Origin: Cucumis sativus | Lineage: Eukaryota; Streptophyta; Magnoliopsida; Cucurbitales; Cucurbitaceae | DNA: 64,000 nucleotides | Direction of reading: 5' to 3' | Assembly (NCBI RefSeq): GCF_000004075.3 | Contig: NC_026661.2 | Span: forward strand, 930,001-994,000 | In this document: positions 13,867-24,099 of the stretch, one piece after another | Position numbering within the stretch: position 1 is the first letter of the stretch | How the letters are laid out: each line of letters opens with the position of its first letter | Notes under the pieces: generated by a model | Databases searched by the model: none | What the model saw: the letters and a program-made list of their open reading frames with translations, nothing else | What the model was told of the DNA's origin: nothing | Made by a program: the position numbers and the translations under genes

Positions 13867-14110
13867 TCTTTCAATTTTTCAAATATCAAATTTCTTTCTA
13901 AATTGCTATAAAATAAATTTTTTTCTTTAAATATCAAATTTCTTTTTCAATTTCAATAATTTTCTAAAACAAAGATATCAAAAAAAATTCTAAATTTTAA
14001 TGATTTCCTAAAAGAAATATATCAAATTTCTTCCCAAATTTCAATAAGATATCAAATTTCTTTCTAAATTTTAATAATTCATTAAAAGAATATAATTTGA
14101 TTTTTCTTCT
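13867..14110. repeat. Diverged AT-rich short tandem repeat
   Basis: The phrase 'atatcaaatttctttctaaatt' and close variants recur about five times, separated by 'tcaataattt' and 'ctaaaa' style linkers. This suggests a decayed array of roughly 50-60 bp units. Confidence 0.55.
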
Positions 14111-14390
14111 TGAATTTCAATGATTTCCAAAAATGAAAAAAAATTAAAAAGAGAAAAAAATCATCTAAAATAAATTTCTTATTTCTTAGCCGTTGTTTGT
14201 TATCTAACGAATATTTAGAATAAAAGATAATTCCTTAAACGAAGATAATTTGATTTCTCTTCCTAGATTTCAATCATTTTCAAAAATAAAAACTTTTTAA
14301 AAAGAGAAAAAAAAAACATCTAAAATAAAATTCTAACTTAATTTTTAACACTCATTTGTTATCTAACAAATATTTAAGAAAAAATGCAAA
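14092..14390. repeat. Direct repeat with about 153-bp period
   Basis: Copy 1 begins at 14092 and copy 2 at 14245. Both run 'ataatttgattt', 'tttcaat', 'aaaaagagaaaaaaa', 'catctaaaataaa', then 'ttgttatctaac' and 'aatattta'. A shorter third echo of the last part (cacttgttatttaacaaatattt) is at about 14426-14448. Confidence 0.7.
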
Positions 14391-14859
14391 ACCGGTGAGA
14401 CCCTAACTTATCACCGACTTATTTTATACCCCTCACTTGTTATTTAACAAATATTTTTTAAAAAATGGAAGAGAGAGTCGGTGATCTAAACTTCCACACT
14501 CTCAACAATATTCTATAAAAAATGTATTATTCTTTCTTTTTTGTATGCAATTTTTAAATTCACATATTTATATTACAAAAAATTGTGTGAAAATAGCTGA
14601 TCTTTCTTTATTGCTACAAAATATAGTGAATGTTATTTGAGCATCAGTGAAACATCAAGATCTTTTTTTAAAACAGTTTTTAGTGTGTTTATTATATAGT
14701 GTCTGATGCTCTCTATATAAAATTTCTAGATCTACCACTGCACAAACATATTCAACGCAAATAAAATTTTAAACTTTAATTCAAATATACCTCAAGTTAA
14801 AATTTCTGATTGAAAAGGTAATTTAATCACGTATGATGATCAATTTGATTGAATTAATT

Positions 14860-15520
14860 CAAATTTCTATTCATTATATATATATATTGTGCCTAAAATT
14901 ATCCAAAGAGAAACTAATGTGATATTAACGTAGTGATTTTGGATCAAATGATATAATTGACATTTAAAAGCGACAAAATCAAGAAGAAGCATGAATCGAA
15001 AGTGACTGAGGATTGAAATGGGTTTAAGAAGAGGAGCTTGCTTAGATCTTACCCAAGCCAAAAACCTCAAGTCGATCCTTGCCAAATGTCAAACAAAGCA
15101 TGCTTTATGCATGGCTCGACCAAAGTAAAACCCAGGTGGCAAAGAGTTGACATCGAGGTAGCGTCATGCTACTAGGCAAAGTAGTTGAATTTAAGTCCAA
15201 AATTTATCCCAATGAATTAAGAGGCTCGATAAAGGCTAAGATCGAGGCCAATCCTAGCCAAACAAGAAATCGAGCATGCCATTTGACTCGATAGATTATC
15301 TACTCATTCTAATATGACAGAAAAACCGTAGGTCTAACTTTTTCTATAAATACATTATAATAACTTCTTAAAAGATAACTTAGTCTAACTCTCAAACTCT
15401 CTTTATCTCTCACATTCTTTGACTTATGCACTCAAGTGTGTGACAAACACCACACTGGAGTGTAGATTGTTTCTCTTTTCCCATTTTAAACAAATTCATT
15501 GACGAAATCACGTGAATGTT
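14860..15520. mobile_element. Possible solo or degenerate LTR
   Basis: This block is less AT-rich than its surroundings and has the look of a plant LTR. A TATA-like 'ctataaatacatt' at about 15344 is followed by pyrimidine-rich sequence, 'cacattctttgacttatgca' and 'ggagtgtagattg'. No gag-pol coding and no partner LTR were seen, and the borders are not defined. Confidence 0.35.
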
Positions 15521-17330
15521 ATGTTTTCTCACCTCAATTTGAAATTTTATATAAAAACTCTATTTTTCTTTGACAAAGCAACAGAGATATAAAAAAAATG
15601 TTGGAACAAAATAGGAATATAAAAATTGACGTCTCATAATTGTTTGATGTTAAGTGTATATATTTGATACCTTACATTAAGGTCTATGACTAGAAATTTA
15701 ACAAAAAGAGGTATTGGTTTCACTAATGTTCCCTATGAATATGATGGTCTTCTATATTGTATTGTTATCCTTTAAAGGTATGAATAAAATGTGTGTTTGA
15801 CTACCTCAGGTATGTGCTTTGATTGTTCAATAACATTATATTCAAAAATTAAATCAAATATATACTATTCCAAATTTTACTTATACCAACATATTTATTA
15901 TAAATACCCACATTTTATTCATACATAATAATTAACTAGGGCATGTTTGGTTATTCAATAAATTCAACAAATATGCATTGATAGATTATCAAATTTCTAT
16001 TTTAGAAAAATAGGTTTTGGATTTTTTGATCCAAAAAGGACAAATTTTTAGAATTAATAGTCAAATTTTAGAGGGTAGAATTATACATTTAAAAATATAA
16101 TATATACGTTACAAACTCAATCCATATTTTTTAATGATTTTTTAAAAATATAACATGTATTCTGAAATATAATATGAATTATATAATGTTACAAAATAAT
16201 AATTACACATTTTTCTAAAATAAAAATCATATTAATAAGTAAATTTATTATTAAACACAATTATTTAATTTATTATCTAACTTTTAAATATGGACCGAAA
16301 TGCATATTTTGAAATCCAATTATGTTTACTTGTGACTGTTTTGTTCTCGCATTTCCTTTTTTTCATTTGGTTCAACAACTGCAAAAGTCGGTGAGTAGAC
16401 GTAAACAGTTCAACTTCAAGAATAAGTGTTGTTGATTTATCAAGTAAGTTTCGTTGGAAATGACTATTATCGTACTTTTTTATAAATAATATTTGAGTTG
16501 GAAATTAATAATAATAATAATTTAATATATTTTCTAATTATAAAACCATTATTCTTATTATATATATAGTAAAGAAAAGATTTAGGGTTGTGCTATTTCT
16601 TTTGCCAGAAGAAAAACTCTAGTTCCTTATTCTGTGAGGAATATTTCATTCGATTCCACTTCTAACTTTGGTGAGTGCACGCTTGAGTTGAAAAAGTTGT
16701 GTTAACTTTGAGAAGTAGGAATTTAGCACTGAGGTCACGCTAAATTTTGCTTTCCAAACAGAGATTCGACACGACACAGCCAAAATCACAAATGATCAAC
16801 ATTTGTTTTTCAACAAATTCATATTTCCATTTTCATAATTAAGAAGAAACTCAACTTTCTTTGTATCTCTACTTTCACATTTACGGAATAACTTTATATT
16901 ATTTTCTTAATATACTTTTCACGAAAAATTCAATCCTAAAACTCTAAACCCTATGTATCAATTCTCGAGTTGTTAGCTCCACCGGTGGAAACAAAAGAAT
17001 TGGTAGAAGGCTCAAAGATTGAGGGGCATTTTCGTCATTTAAACTAATAAGGATAGCAGGTACTAACGTGGCGTTTATCTGAAAGGGGCAATATCGTGAT
17101 TATCCATTTTCACCGAAACGAGAGGTCCAACAACTCCCATCCTGGAGCAAAGCAGAGACACAAATCCATTCTTTAATATTCCGCTACAACGCAACTCATC
17201 AAATCCAATACTCAAACAAACAAAACAAGTCAACAGTCAAAATTTACGAATATTCTATTGGACAGCTAAAACTCCCTCCAGTACTATCACCTCACCTGAT
17301 TACAATCGAAATTTTTAAAAACCAACCGAA
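15521..17330. other. Intergenic region upstream of hydroxypyruvate reductase
   Basis: AT-rich with no gene recognised up to about 16560. The last 300 bases are less AT-rich and form the likely promoter and leader. They contain an ACGT-core element (taacgtggcg, about 17065-17074) of the kind found in light-responsive plant promoters. Confidence 0.5.
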
Positions 17331-17399
17331 ATGAAAAATGCCTTCAGCAATCGCTCACTTCAGTGGTGGAGAAAAGAGCTTCCAAGCTTTCAAGGTTAG
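17331..17399 (+). other. Upstream ORF in the hydroxypyruvate reductase leader
   Basis: ATG at 17331 opens a 22-codon frame ending TAG at 17397-17399, five bases before the main ATG at 17405. A second upstream ATG at 17338 opens an out-of-frame ORF that overlaps the main start. Whether either is in the mRNA depends on the transcription start, which is not known. Confidence 0.4.
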
Positions 17400-17404
17400 C
17401 TCCA

Positions 17405-20400
17405 ATGGCGAAACCAGTTCAAATCGAAGTATGGAATCCAAATGGAAAGTACAGAGTTGTCAGCACTAAGCCTATGCCTGGAACTCGCTGGATCAATCTC
17501 TTGATCGAACAAGATTGCCGAGTCGAAGTATTTCTTTTCTCTGTTTTTTTTTTTCGTTTGTTTCTGCTTCTTGGCGGAAATTTTGATGTGTTTTGAATAT
17601 TTTTCCATTCTTTTTCATGTTCTAGATTTGTACTGAGAAAAAGACGATACTCTCGGTTGAGGATATTCTTGCTCTCATCGGCGATAAGTGCGACGGCGTC
17701 ATTGGACAGGTATCTCAACTCAATCCTACTAGATTTCTTAATCTGAAAGCTTTTTTTATGAATTTAATCGAATGAATTATGGATTTATAGAGGAATAAGA
17801 GAATGAAACTTAATCTCTATGTAAAAACTAGTAGATAGTTGGAAAATCGTTTGGTTGTTGAATGATTTACTAATTAGATTTCGTATTTGGATGAATTTGA
17901 GATTTGTCTGGTTGGTTGTTTCAGTTGACTGAAGATTGGGGAGAGGTGCTGTTTTCTGCGTTAAGCAGAGCGGGAGGGAAAGCTTTTAGTAATATGGCTG
18001 TTGGTTACAATAATGTAGATGTTAATGCTGCTAATAAGTACGGTGTTGCTGTAGGAAATACTCCTGTAAGTTTGAATTTAATTCTCTGTTACCTTACATA
18101 TTTGATTCTGCATATACTGAGATACAGACAGGAATTTATAACATTCAATTTTTACTTGTTTAGGGAGTACTTACAGAGACTACAGCAGAGTTGGCAGCTT
18201 CACTTTCTCTTGCAGCTGCAAGAAGGATAGTTGAAGCAGATGAGTTTATGAGGGCAGGTCGATATGATGGATGGCTTCCAAATTTGTATGAATATCTTTC
18301 CTGATTTGAATTGTTTGTTCTGTAAGAAAATTAGGCAACCAAAATGGCCCAATAAATTTGAAGTAATTTCTTATCAATAGGTTTGTTGGGAACTTGCTGA
18401 AAGGACAGACTGTTGGTGTGATTGGAGCTGGTCGTATTGGATCTGCTTATGCAAGAATGATGGTACTTTCTCTAACTCAATTGTTTATGGTTTAATTATT
18501 CTAGTTTCAATCTAATCTTCTTTGTTTTGAAATTGGATTTCAAACCAATAAGTGTTGTCGTTGATAATTGATTTTGGATTGAATGTTACAGTGCATGTTT
18601 TTCATTGTTGATGATTTGTTGTTATATTCTTGCAGGTAGAAGGGTTTAAGATGAACCTGATCTACTTCGATCTTTACCAGTCAACTAGACTCGAAAAGTT
18701 CGTTACAGGCATGTCTTGACCTAATATTCTTAAAAGAATTGAGTTTGAGTTCCTTTAGCTGAAGTGCTTGTTTAATTGCAGCCTATGGTGAGTTCCTGAA
18801 AGCCAACGGTGAGGCTCCTGTGACATGGAGAAGAGCATCATCAATGGATGAGGTGCTTCGAGAAGCAGATGTGGTATGACTTTGATACGATTCATCAACA
18901 TGCTTATGAAGACCTCGATATTCCTTATGTGATTAGCTGTTGTGTTTTCCTTTGAATTTATAGATAAGTCTTCATCCCGTACTGGATAAAACTACCTTCC
19001 ATCTTGTGAACAAAGAAAGTCTTAAAGCGATGAAGAAGGTTAAGCTTGCTAAAGCTCTTTTCTCTCTTCAATTATAGTTTTGATCAACCCAATCCCATGA
19101 AAGGGGTTACATTTAAACTTATGTTTCTTTAAACTATGTTATAATGGCAGGATGCAATTCTCATTAACTGCAGTAGGGGACCTGTGATCGATGAAGCAGC
19201 CCTTGTTGATCATTTGAGAGATAATCCCATGTTTCGAGTTGGCCTTGATGTTTTTGAGGTATTTATACTCATATTTCACTCACTTTCTCATCTTAAAATT
19301 GGTTTAATTACAAGGATGTGGTCATTCCCAAGTGAATGGATGACTAGTGCTGGCGCTTTAAATGACCAAGTACAGAATTGTCGCTGCATGAAATATACGA
19401 TTTTGACTCTAGGATTTATATAAACTCTCCAACTCTAGAGATGTCTTTATCTAAATTATTCTCTCTAATGGTAAACTATTCCCCCTCTGCTTGTAATTGT
19501 AGCTTTGTATCGATTCTCTACATTTGTATGTTTTTTGCTTTCTTTCTTTGTCAATTCCATAACAGCTTGTTTTGTCACTCTTAGGATGAACCATACATGA
19601 AACCTGGACTTGCTGATATGAAGAACGCGATCATTGTTCCTCACATTGCTTCTGCTTCCAAGGTAAATCTCTGCCTATCATGAGAGTGAAATGAAGATTT
19701 CCTTACAGAAATATTGACCCTGTTTCATAACCATCATGTAGTGGACTCGCGAAGGAATGGCAACACTGGCTGCTCTTAATGTCTTGGTATGCAACCTATG
19801 ACTGCGTACTCAAAAAATTTCGGTTTACATTCTGAGCTTAAACACTTGCTTCTTTAACCACAGGGAAAGATTAAAGGATATCCTGTTTGGTCCGATCCAA
19901 ACCGAGTAGAACCGTTCCTCGACGAGAATGTTTCACCTCCAGCTGCATCACCTAGCATTGTGAATGCCAAAGCCTTGGGTAACGCCTAACAGAAACCTCC
20001 CTAACTGAAAAGGTTTAAATACTAGTTTGGTCCATTTTGGTCTCTCTACTTTCAACATGTTTATTTTGATCAATGTACTTTTAAAATGGGATGATTTTAG
20101 TCTTTTATTTTTGTTCCTATCTTATATTTTTATCAAAATATTAACATTACACTTCATTCCTTTAATTCTTTAAAATGTAACCATAAATTTGTAATAAAAA
20201 ACTTCCTCTGTTTTAAATTTTTTTATAAACAATTTGAAATGATCACTTGATAAAATTCCACAGACCAAAATGGACAATTTAAAACTACAAAGACAAATAC
20301 GAACGTATTGAAAGTAAACCAAAGTGAAAAGTATAGAGACCAAAGTATTATTTATTTAAGATTATGGACAAATATCCATTTAAGAGTTGTCTCTTTAAAA

Positions 20401-20863
20401 CTTTAAACTAAAAATTTTATTGATTTAACTTCAAAGTTTGATTTAGCGATACTTTGTTTGAAACTTGTTGTTTGAGTCAATTAAAATTTTAAATTTTTAT
20501 GGGTCATTATATTATGATTTAACTTTAAAAATAATCCATGCGGATTTTTTTGGATTGAGTTAGATCTTATATTAAAAATTTTGGTTTAACTTAATCCAAC
20601 TCGAATTAATAATATATATATATAATTATTTTTTATTTAATAAAAGTAGAGTTATGAATGTTTCGTTAAATCATTGTTAATATCTCATAATTCAACTCAT
20701 TTACACCCGAGTGGTAAGTTTCATGCTAAATTTAAAATTCAATGGAGATGGAGATGTATTAATTGATAATATCTTTGAACTAATATAATTATTAGTTCAA
20801 TTCTCTTTCATAATTTATGGTTTTTTTTTGTGTGTTGCAGGATCGTCTACTTCAAAGCTGTGA
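17405..20863 (+). CDS. HPR: Peroxisomal NADH-dependent hydroxypyruvate reductase, with alternative 3' end
   Basis: Photorespiratory enzyme reducing hydroxypyruvate to glycerate in leaf peroxisomes (D-2-hydroxyacid dehydrogenase family). Exons: 17405-17527, 17626-17709, 17925-18065, 18164-18285, 18381-18462, 18636-18708, 18782-18873, 18964-19038, 19151-19258, 19585-19662, 19742-19786, 19864-19978, 20841-20863. The product is 386 residues. Visible motifs: NAD-binding GAGRIG at 172-177, and the catalytic triad Arg273 (SRGPV), Glu302 (DEP) and His320 (VPHIAS), spaced 29 and 18 as in the family. The last exon encodes the end Ser-Ser-Thr-Ser-Lys-Leu-stop, a canonical PTS1 peroxisome signal. If the last intron is retained, translation ends Gly-Asn-Ala-stop at 19989 (382 residues, no PTS1). 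From memory, pumpkin makes such paired forms by light-regulated splicing, and 382 matches the published cucumber length. Intron 6 has a GC donor. Confidence 0.97.
18709..18781 (+). other. GC-AG intron (hydroxypyruvate reductase intron 6)
   Basis: The exon ends ACAG at 18708 and the intron begins gcatgt; the acceptor is ttgcag at 18776-18781. Only this choice keeps the frame and gives the conserved Thr-Ala-Tyr-Gly junction. No GT donor nearby does so. The intron is 73 bases. Confidence 0.85.
19979..20840 (+). promoter_or_regulatory. Alternative terminal intron that switches the PTS1 signal
   Basis: The donor is g|gtaacg after codon TTG at 19977; the acceptor is tgtgttgcag, preceded by a T run, ending at 20840. 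Splicing joins G to GA and reads on to Ser-Lys-Leu-stop. Retention meets a TAA within 11 bases of the donor. The donor is weak at +5/+6 (gtaacg, not gtaagt), which fits inefficient or regulated use. This 862-base intron is the longest in the gene. Confidence 0.85.
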
Positions 20864-21619
20864 AGCAGGAGGGGATGGCTAAAAAATGTATGAGCACGAA
20901 TTGGAAGCATTATAGATATGGGGGTAAATGGAGGTTGTATTTCATGAATGTACAACTCTGGTCAATTGATTATAATGTGTATCTTATCTTCTTCCTTCAA
21001 TGCAATTCCATTACTTGGTTTATCCACTGTTCAAATATATTAATTAGTTTGAATTCTCTATTTTCGTCCATGGGTTCCGCATCAATTCTACTTCTCTATT
21101 TTATTCAAAATAAATTGAGAACTTAAAAAGAAGCATGTATTTTCTTTTCCCACAAATATAGCTTTTCCATAATTTCAATTTTGTTGCGGTTAATGTCAAT
21201 AGGAAATAGAAAGGTGTTGAAATAACTCTATCCTTGGAATTTGGATGAATCTCAACCCCCTTGAAAAAAAAAAAAGGATTAGCAAATTAATTTTTTCATC
21301 AAATAAATATAACTCTTAAATGAATAAAAATAATATTGAGCATGCCACTACATTAAAACTATATTTATTATTACTTAAAATATCATATTATTAGTAATAT
21401 AGTCCATACTTTTAATCTCCAAATACTAATCCCTATATTTTGAAGAAATCTTAAACTTTCATCTCATACAAATAATTCCTATATTTAATCTTCAATACAC
21501 AAATATTTACGATAAAAATTTTTTTTGTGCAAGTGAGTGTAAATAATTTATTATTATTATTTTTTTATTTTTGAAAAAAAGCCCTCCCACCTACTAGAAA
21601 AATGAAATAAAATAACTAT

Positions 21620-21628
21620 GGCGCGAAA
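21620..21628 (-). promoter_or_regulatory. E2F-like site in the SKP1 promoter
   Basis: ggcgcgaaa reads TTTCGCGCC on the other strand and fits the E2F consensus TTTSSCGC. It lies about 60 bases upstream of the TATA box. A match to a short consensus only. Confidence 0.35.
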
Positions 21629-21686
21629 CGTCGTCGTTTGATAAGAGAAAAGGGAAAAGAAGGAAAAGAAAGGAAAGAAAATCCTG

Positions 21687-21694
21687 TATATAAA
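21687..21694 (+). promoter_or_regulatory. TATA box of the SKP1-like gene
   Basis: TATATAAA lies 127 bases before the ATG, so transcription would begin near 21720 with a leader of about 100 bases. Confidence 0.6.
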
Positions 21695-21820
21695 GGAATC
21701 GGTCAGTGTTCAATTCCTCATTCTTCACTTTTTGAATCTTTCGAATCGTCGCTTGTCAGTTAGGGTTTCTTCATATTCCCCAAATCGGAAACAACCCATC
21801 CATCAAATTTTCTCAACGCA

Positions 21821-23117
21821 ATGTCGTCGTCTAAGAAGATCGTCCTCAGGAGTTCCGACGGCGAAACCTTTGACGTCGACGAAATCGTCGCCGTCGAGTC
21901 TCAGACCATCAAGCACATGATCGAAGACGATTGCGCTGACACTGTTATTCCCTTGCCTAATGTCACCAGTGCCATTCTTTCTAAGGTAATTGAGTATTGT
22001 AAGATGCATGTTGAGACCGATGATAAAGATTCTAAGGTCATTGATGATACTCTCAAAACCTGGGATGCTGAATTTGTCAAGGTTGATCAAAATACTCTCT
22101 TCGATCTCATCTTGGTGAGTTCTTTTTTTCCTATCTCTCTCTGGAACTATGATAATTCGTGGTGTTTCTCAGTGAATTTGATTTTTCTTGTTGCTCTGTT
22201 TTACTCTGTTGATAATTTGGGGATTTTGGATTGTCATTTAATGATGTTTTGTCATGCTCTGTCCTTTTCTCATTTCTTCTACGAATTGGCTATCTATCTT
22301 TGCGATTTCTTTTGTTGATTGGATGATCGGATATATCCTTAGAATGATCTCGCTTCCTTGTTTTAGAAAGAACTCTGGAATTGAAGATTACTCTCAATCA
22401 ATGAATCGCTTAGGCCCGTTTGGTTAACATAATCCAAATTCTAAAAAAAAACTTGTTTTTGTAGTGTTCAAAATTTGACTTGGTTTTTGAAACATTCAAG
22501 AAATTTAGATGTGGAAAGTGTTGGAAAATTATGAACAAAATGATTACCAAATAGGACTTGATTGATCATGTTCCTTTGGGATGGTATGTTTGGCTGATTA
22601 TTCTAAAATGATTTAGGAGACCAAACTTCAAAGGATCCTTTCCCTTTTGCTGTATTTTATTGGATTAAACAACAATCATCAAATTGGTTTAAGCCCATTA
22701 AACCCTTTCCCTCAAAATTCGTAGTGATTAGGAGTAGCAAAGGACGACTCTATAAAAACTGGAATTCCTCAGTTACGAATCATATCAATTTGGTTCTTTA
22801 ATATCTCCACAGAATTGTTTATAAGATTTATTCTACAAAGTAATATTTGTTGTATAAATTCACTATACATGGGGTTTTTTCCCCATTGCTGTTTATGGTT
22901 TATAATGGGTGTGCTTTCTTTGTTTTGGTGCTTCCAAAATCAGGCTGCTAACTATCTGAACATCAAGAGTCTACTGGATCTAACATGCCAGACAGTGGCA
23001 GACATGATCAAAGGAAAGACACCAGAGGAAATTAGAAAGACATTCAACATCAAGAATGATTTTACTCCAGAGGAGGAAGAGGAGGTTCGAAGGGAGAATC
23101 AATGGGCCTTCGAGTAG
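21821..23117 (+). CDS. SKP1-like protein (SCF ubiquitin ligase adaptor)
   Basis: Exon 1 is 21821-22114 (98 codons) and exon 2 is 22944-23117; the product is 155 residues, the usual size for plant ASK proteins. Residues 5-65 form the SKP1/POZ fold that contacts cullin 1 ([15 protein letters not shown] at the start). Residues 99-155 form the SKP1 dimerisation domain that binds F-box proteins, with [20 protein letters not shown] and the conserved end [20 protein letters not shown]. The intron falls in the [11 protein letters not shown] junction, the position I recall for ASK1-type genes. The protein links F-box receptors to CUL1 in SCF E3 ligases in nucleus and cytosol. Which ASK paralogue it matches cannot be assigned. 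Confidence 0.97.
22412..22557. mobile_element. Possible hAT-like MITE in the SKP1 intron
   Basis: The segment opens ggcccgtttggttaac and closes attaccaaataggac, which are imperfect inverted complements of each other, about 146 bp apart. 'CCCGTTTGG' ends are common in plant MITEs. No clear target-site duplication was found. Confidence 0.35.
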
Positions 23118-24099
23118 TAATAATACAGTCATTTTTAATTTGATTATATAATAGTAATTAATTAATGTCTTTGTAATGTCTATAGATTTTAGGGAAGTTC
23201 GACTCTTTTCATTTCTCACTTTCTGGGATGCTCTTGGTTGTAACTTTTCTCATATTTCTCAAAAATCAATATCTAGTTTTTGTGGATTTCATTTACTTTT
23301 CTGTAGAGGCCAATGTCTCGATATTATCATTATCTTTAACCTTACGAGTATTGTATATTTCAGAAATCAATGTTTGAATCTTTATAAAATAAGATCAGGG
23401 TTTGTTGATATAATTTATAAACAATAAAACTAATTATAATTACTCATAAATATTATAGCTTTATTATAAGCTTTTGTATGATTATTAAATTGTAGTGTCA
23501 TGTAGTTTCTAATATATGTTGTCTTATATTCATTTGACATAAATAATTGAGCTAATTAGATGAAATAATAAATTTGTTAATGCTCTTCCTTTTAAACAAA
23601 ATCATATATCTGTAATTTAAAGTTTCATATTGAAAACCAATTTGGAGATAAAATAAATAATAGTGTATAATTGGTGTTGAATAATCATTCATTTCATCCA
23701 TTTACCACCGTGTAAATTTACTAATTCAACTTCAAAACTATTAACAAAAAAAAATAATTGCAATAGATAGGATTTGAAAAGGACCTTGAAATTATAAAGA
23801 GGCACAGTCTATACCAAAGATCAAATATATAAATCGAAAATGTGAGTGGAGCACGTGTCTCGTTCACTCCTTAATACGTTCTCGTTCACTCCTTAATACG
23901 TTCGTTCATGCACTTGGGTGTTGCAATTGAATGTATTAGAACTATTATTGCTCATAAGTTTCCTAATTCCAACAATGGTACATAGTTATTTCTGAAAGGG
24001 GAAATGAATGAATGAGTTGTTTTCATGTCTGAAAGATAAAAGAGTGTTATCTTATAAGATAATTTACAAATTATCCCAAAGGAAAAAACAAAACGAAGG
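23118..24099. other. Intergenic between SKP1-like and GNAT genes
   Basis: Contains the SKP1 3' UTR and the GNAT promoter; no separate gene seen. A G-box core CACGTG lies at 23852-23857, directly beside the tandem repeat at 23859-23902. Confidence 0.55.
23859..23902. repeat. Perfect 22-bp tandem duplication beside a G-box
   Basis: Units 23859-23880 and 23881-23902 are identical (each begins ctcgttcactcc and ends aatacgtt). The block lies about 200 bases upstream of the GNAT start codon. Confidence 0.95.

Noticed and set aside
21803-22090. Minus-strand ORF opposite SKP1 exon 1
   Set aside because: It is the antisense shadow of a conserved coding exon.
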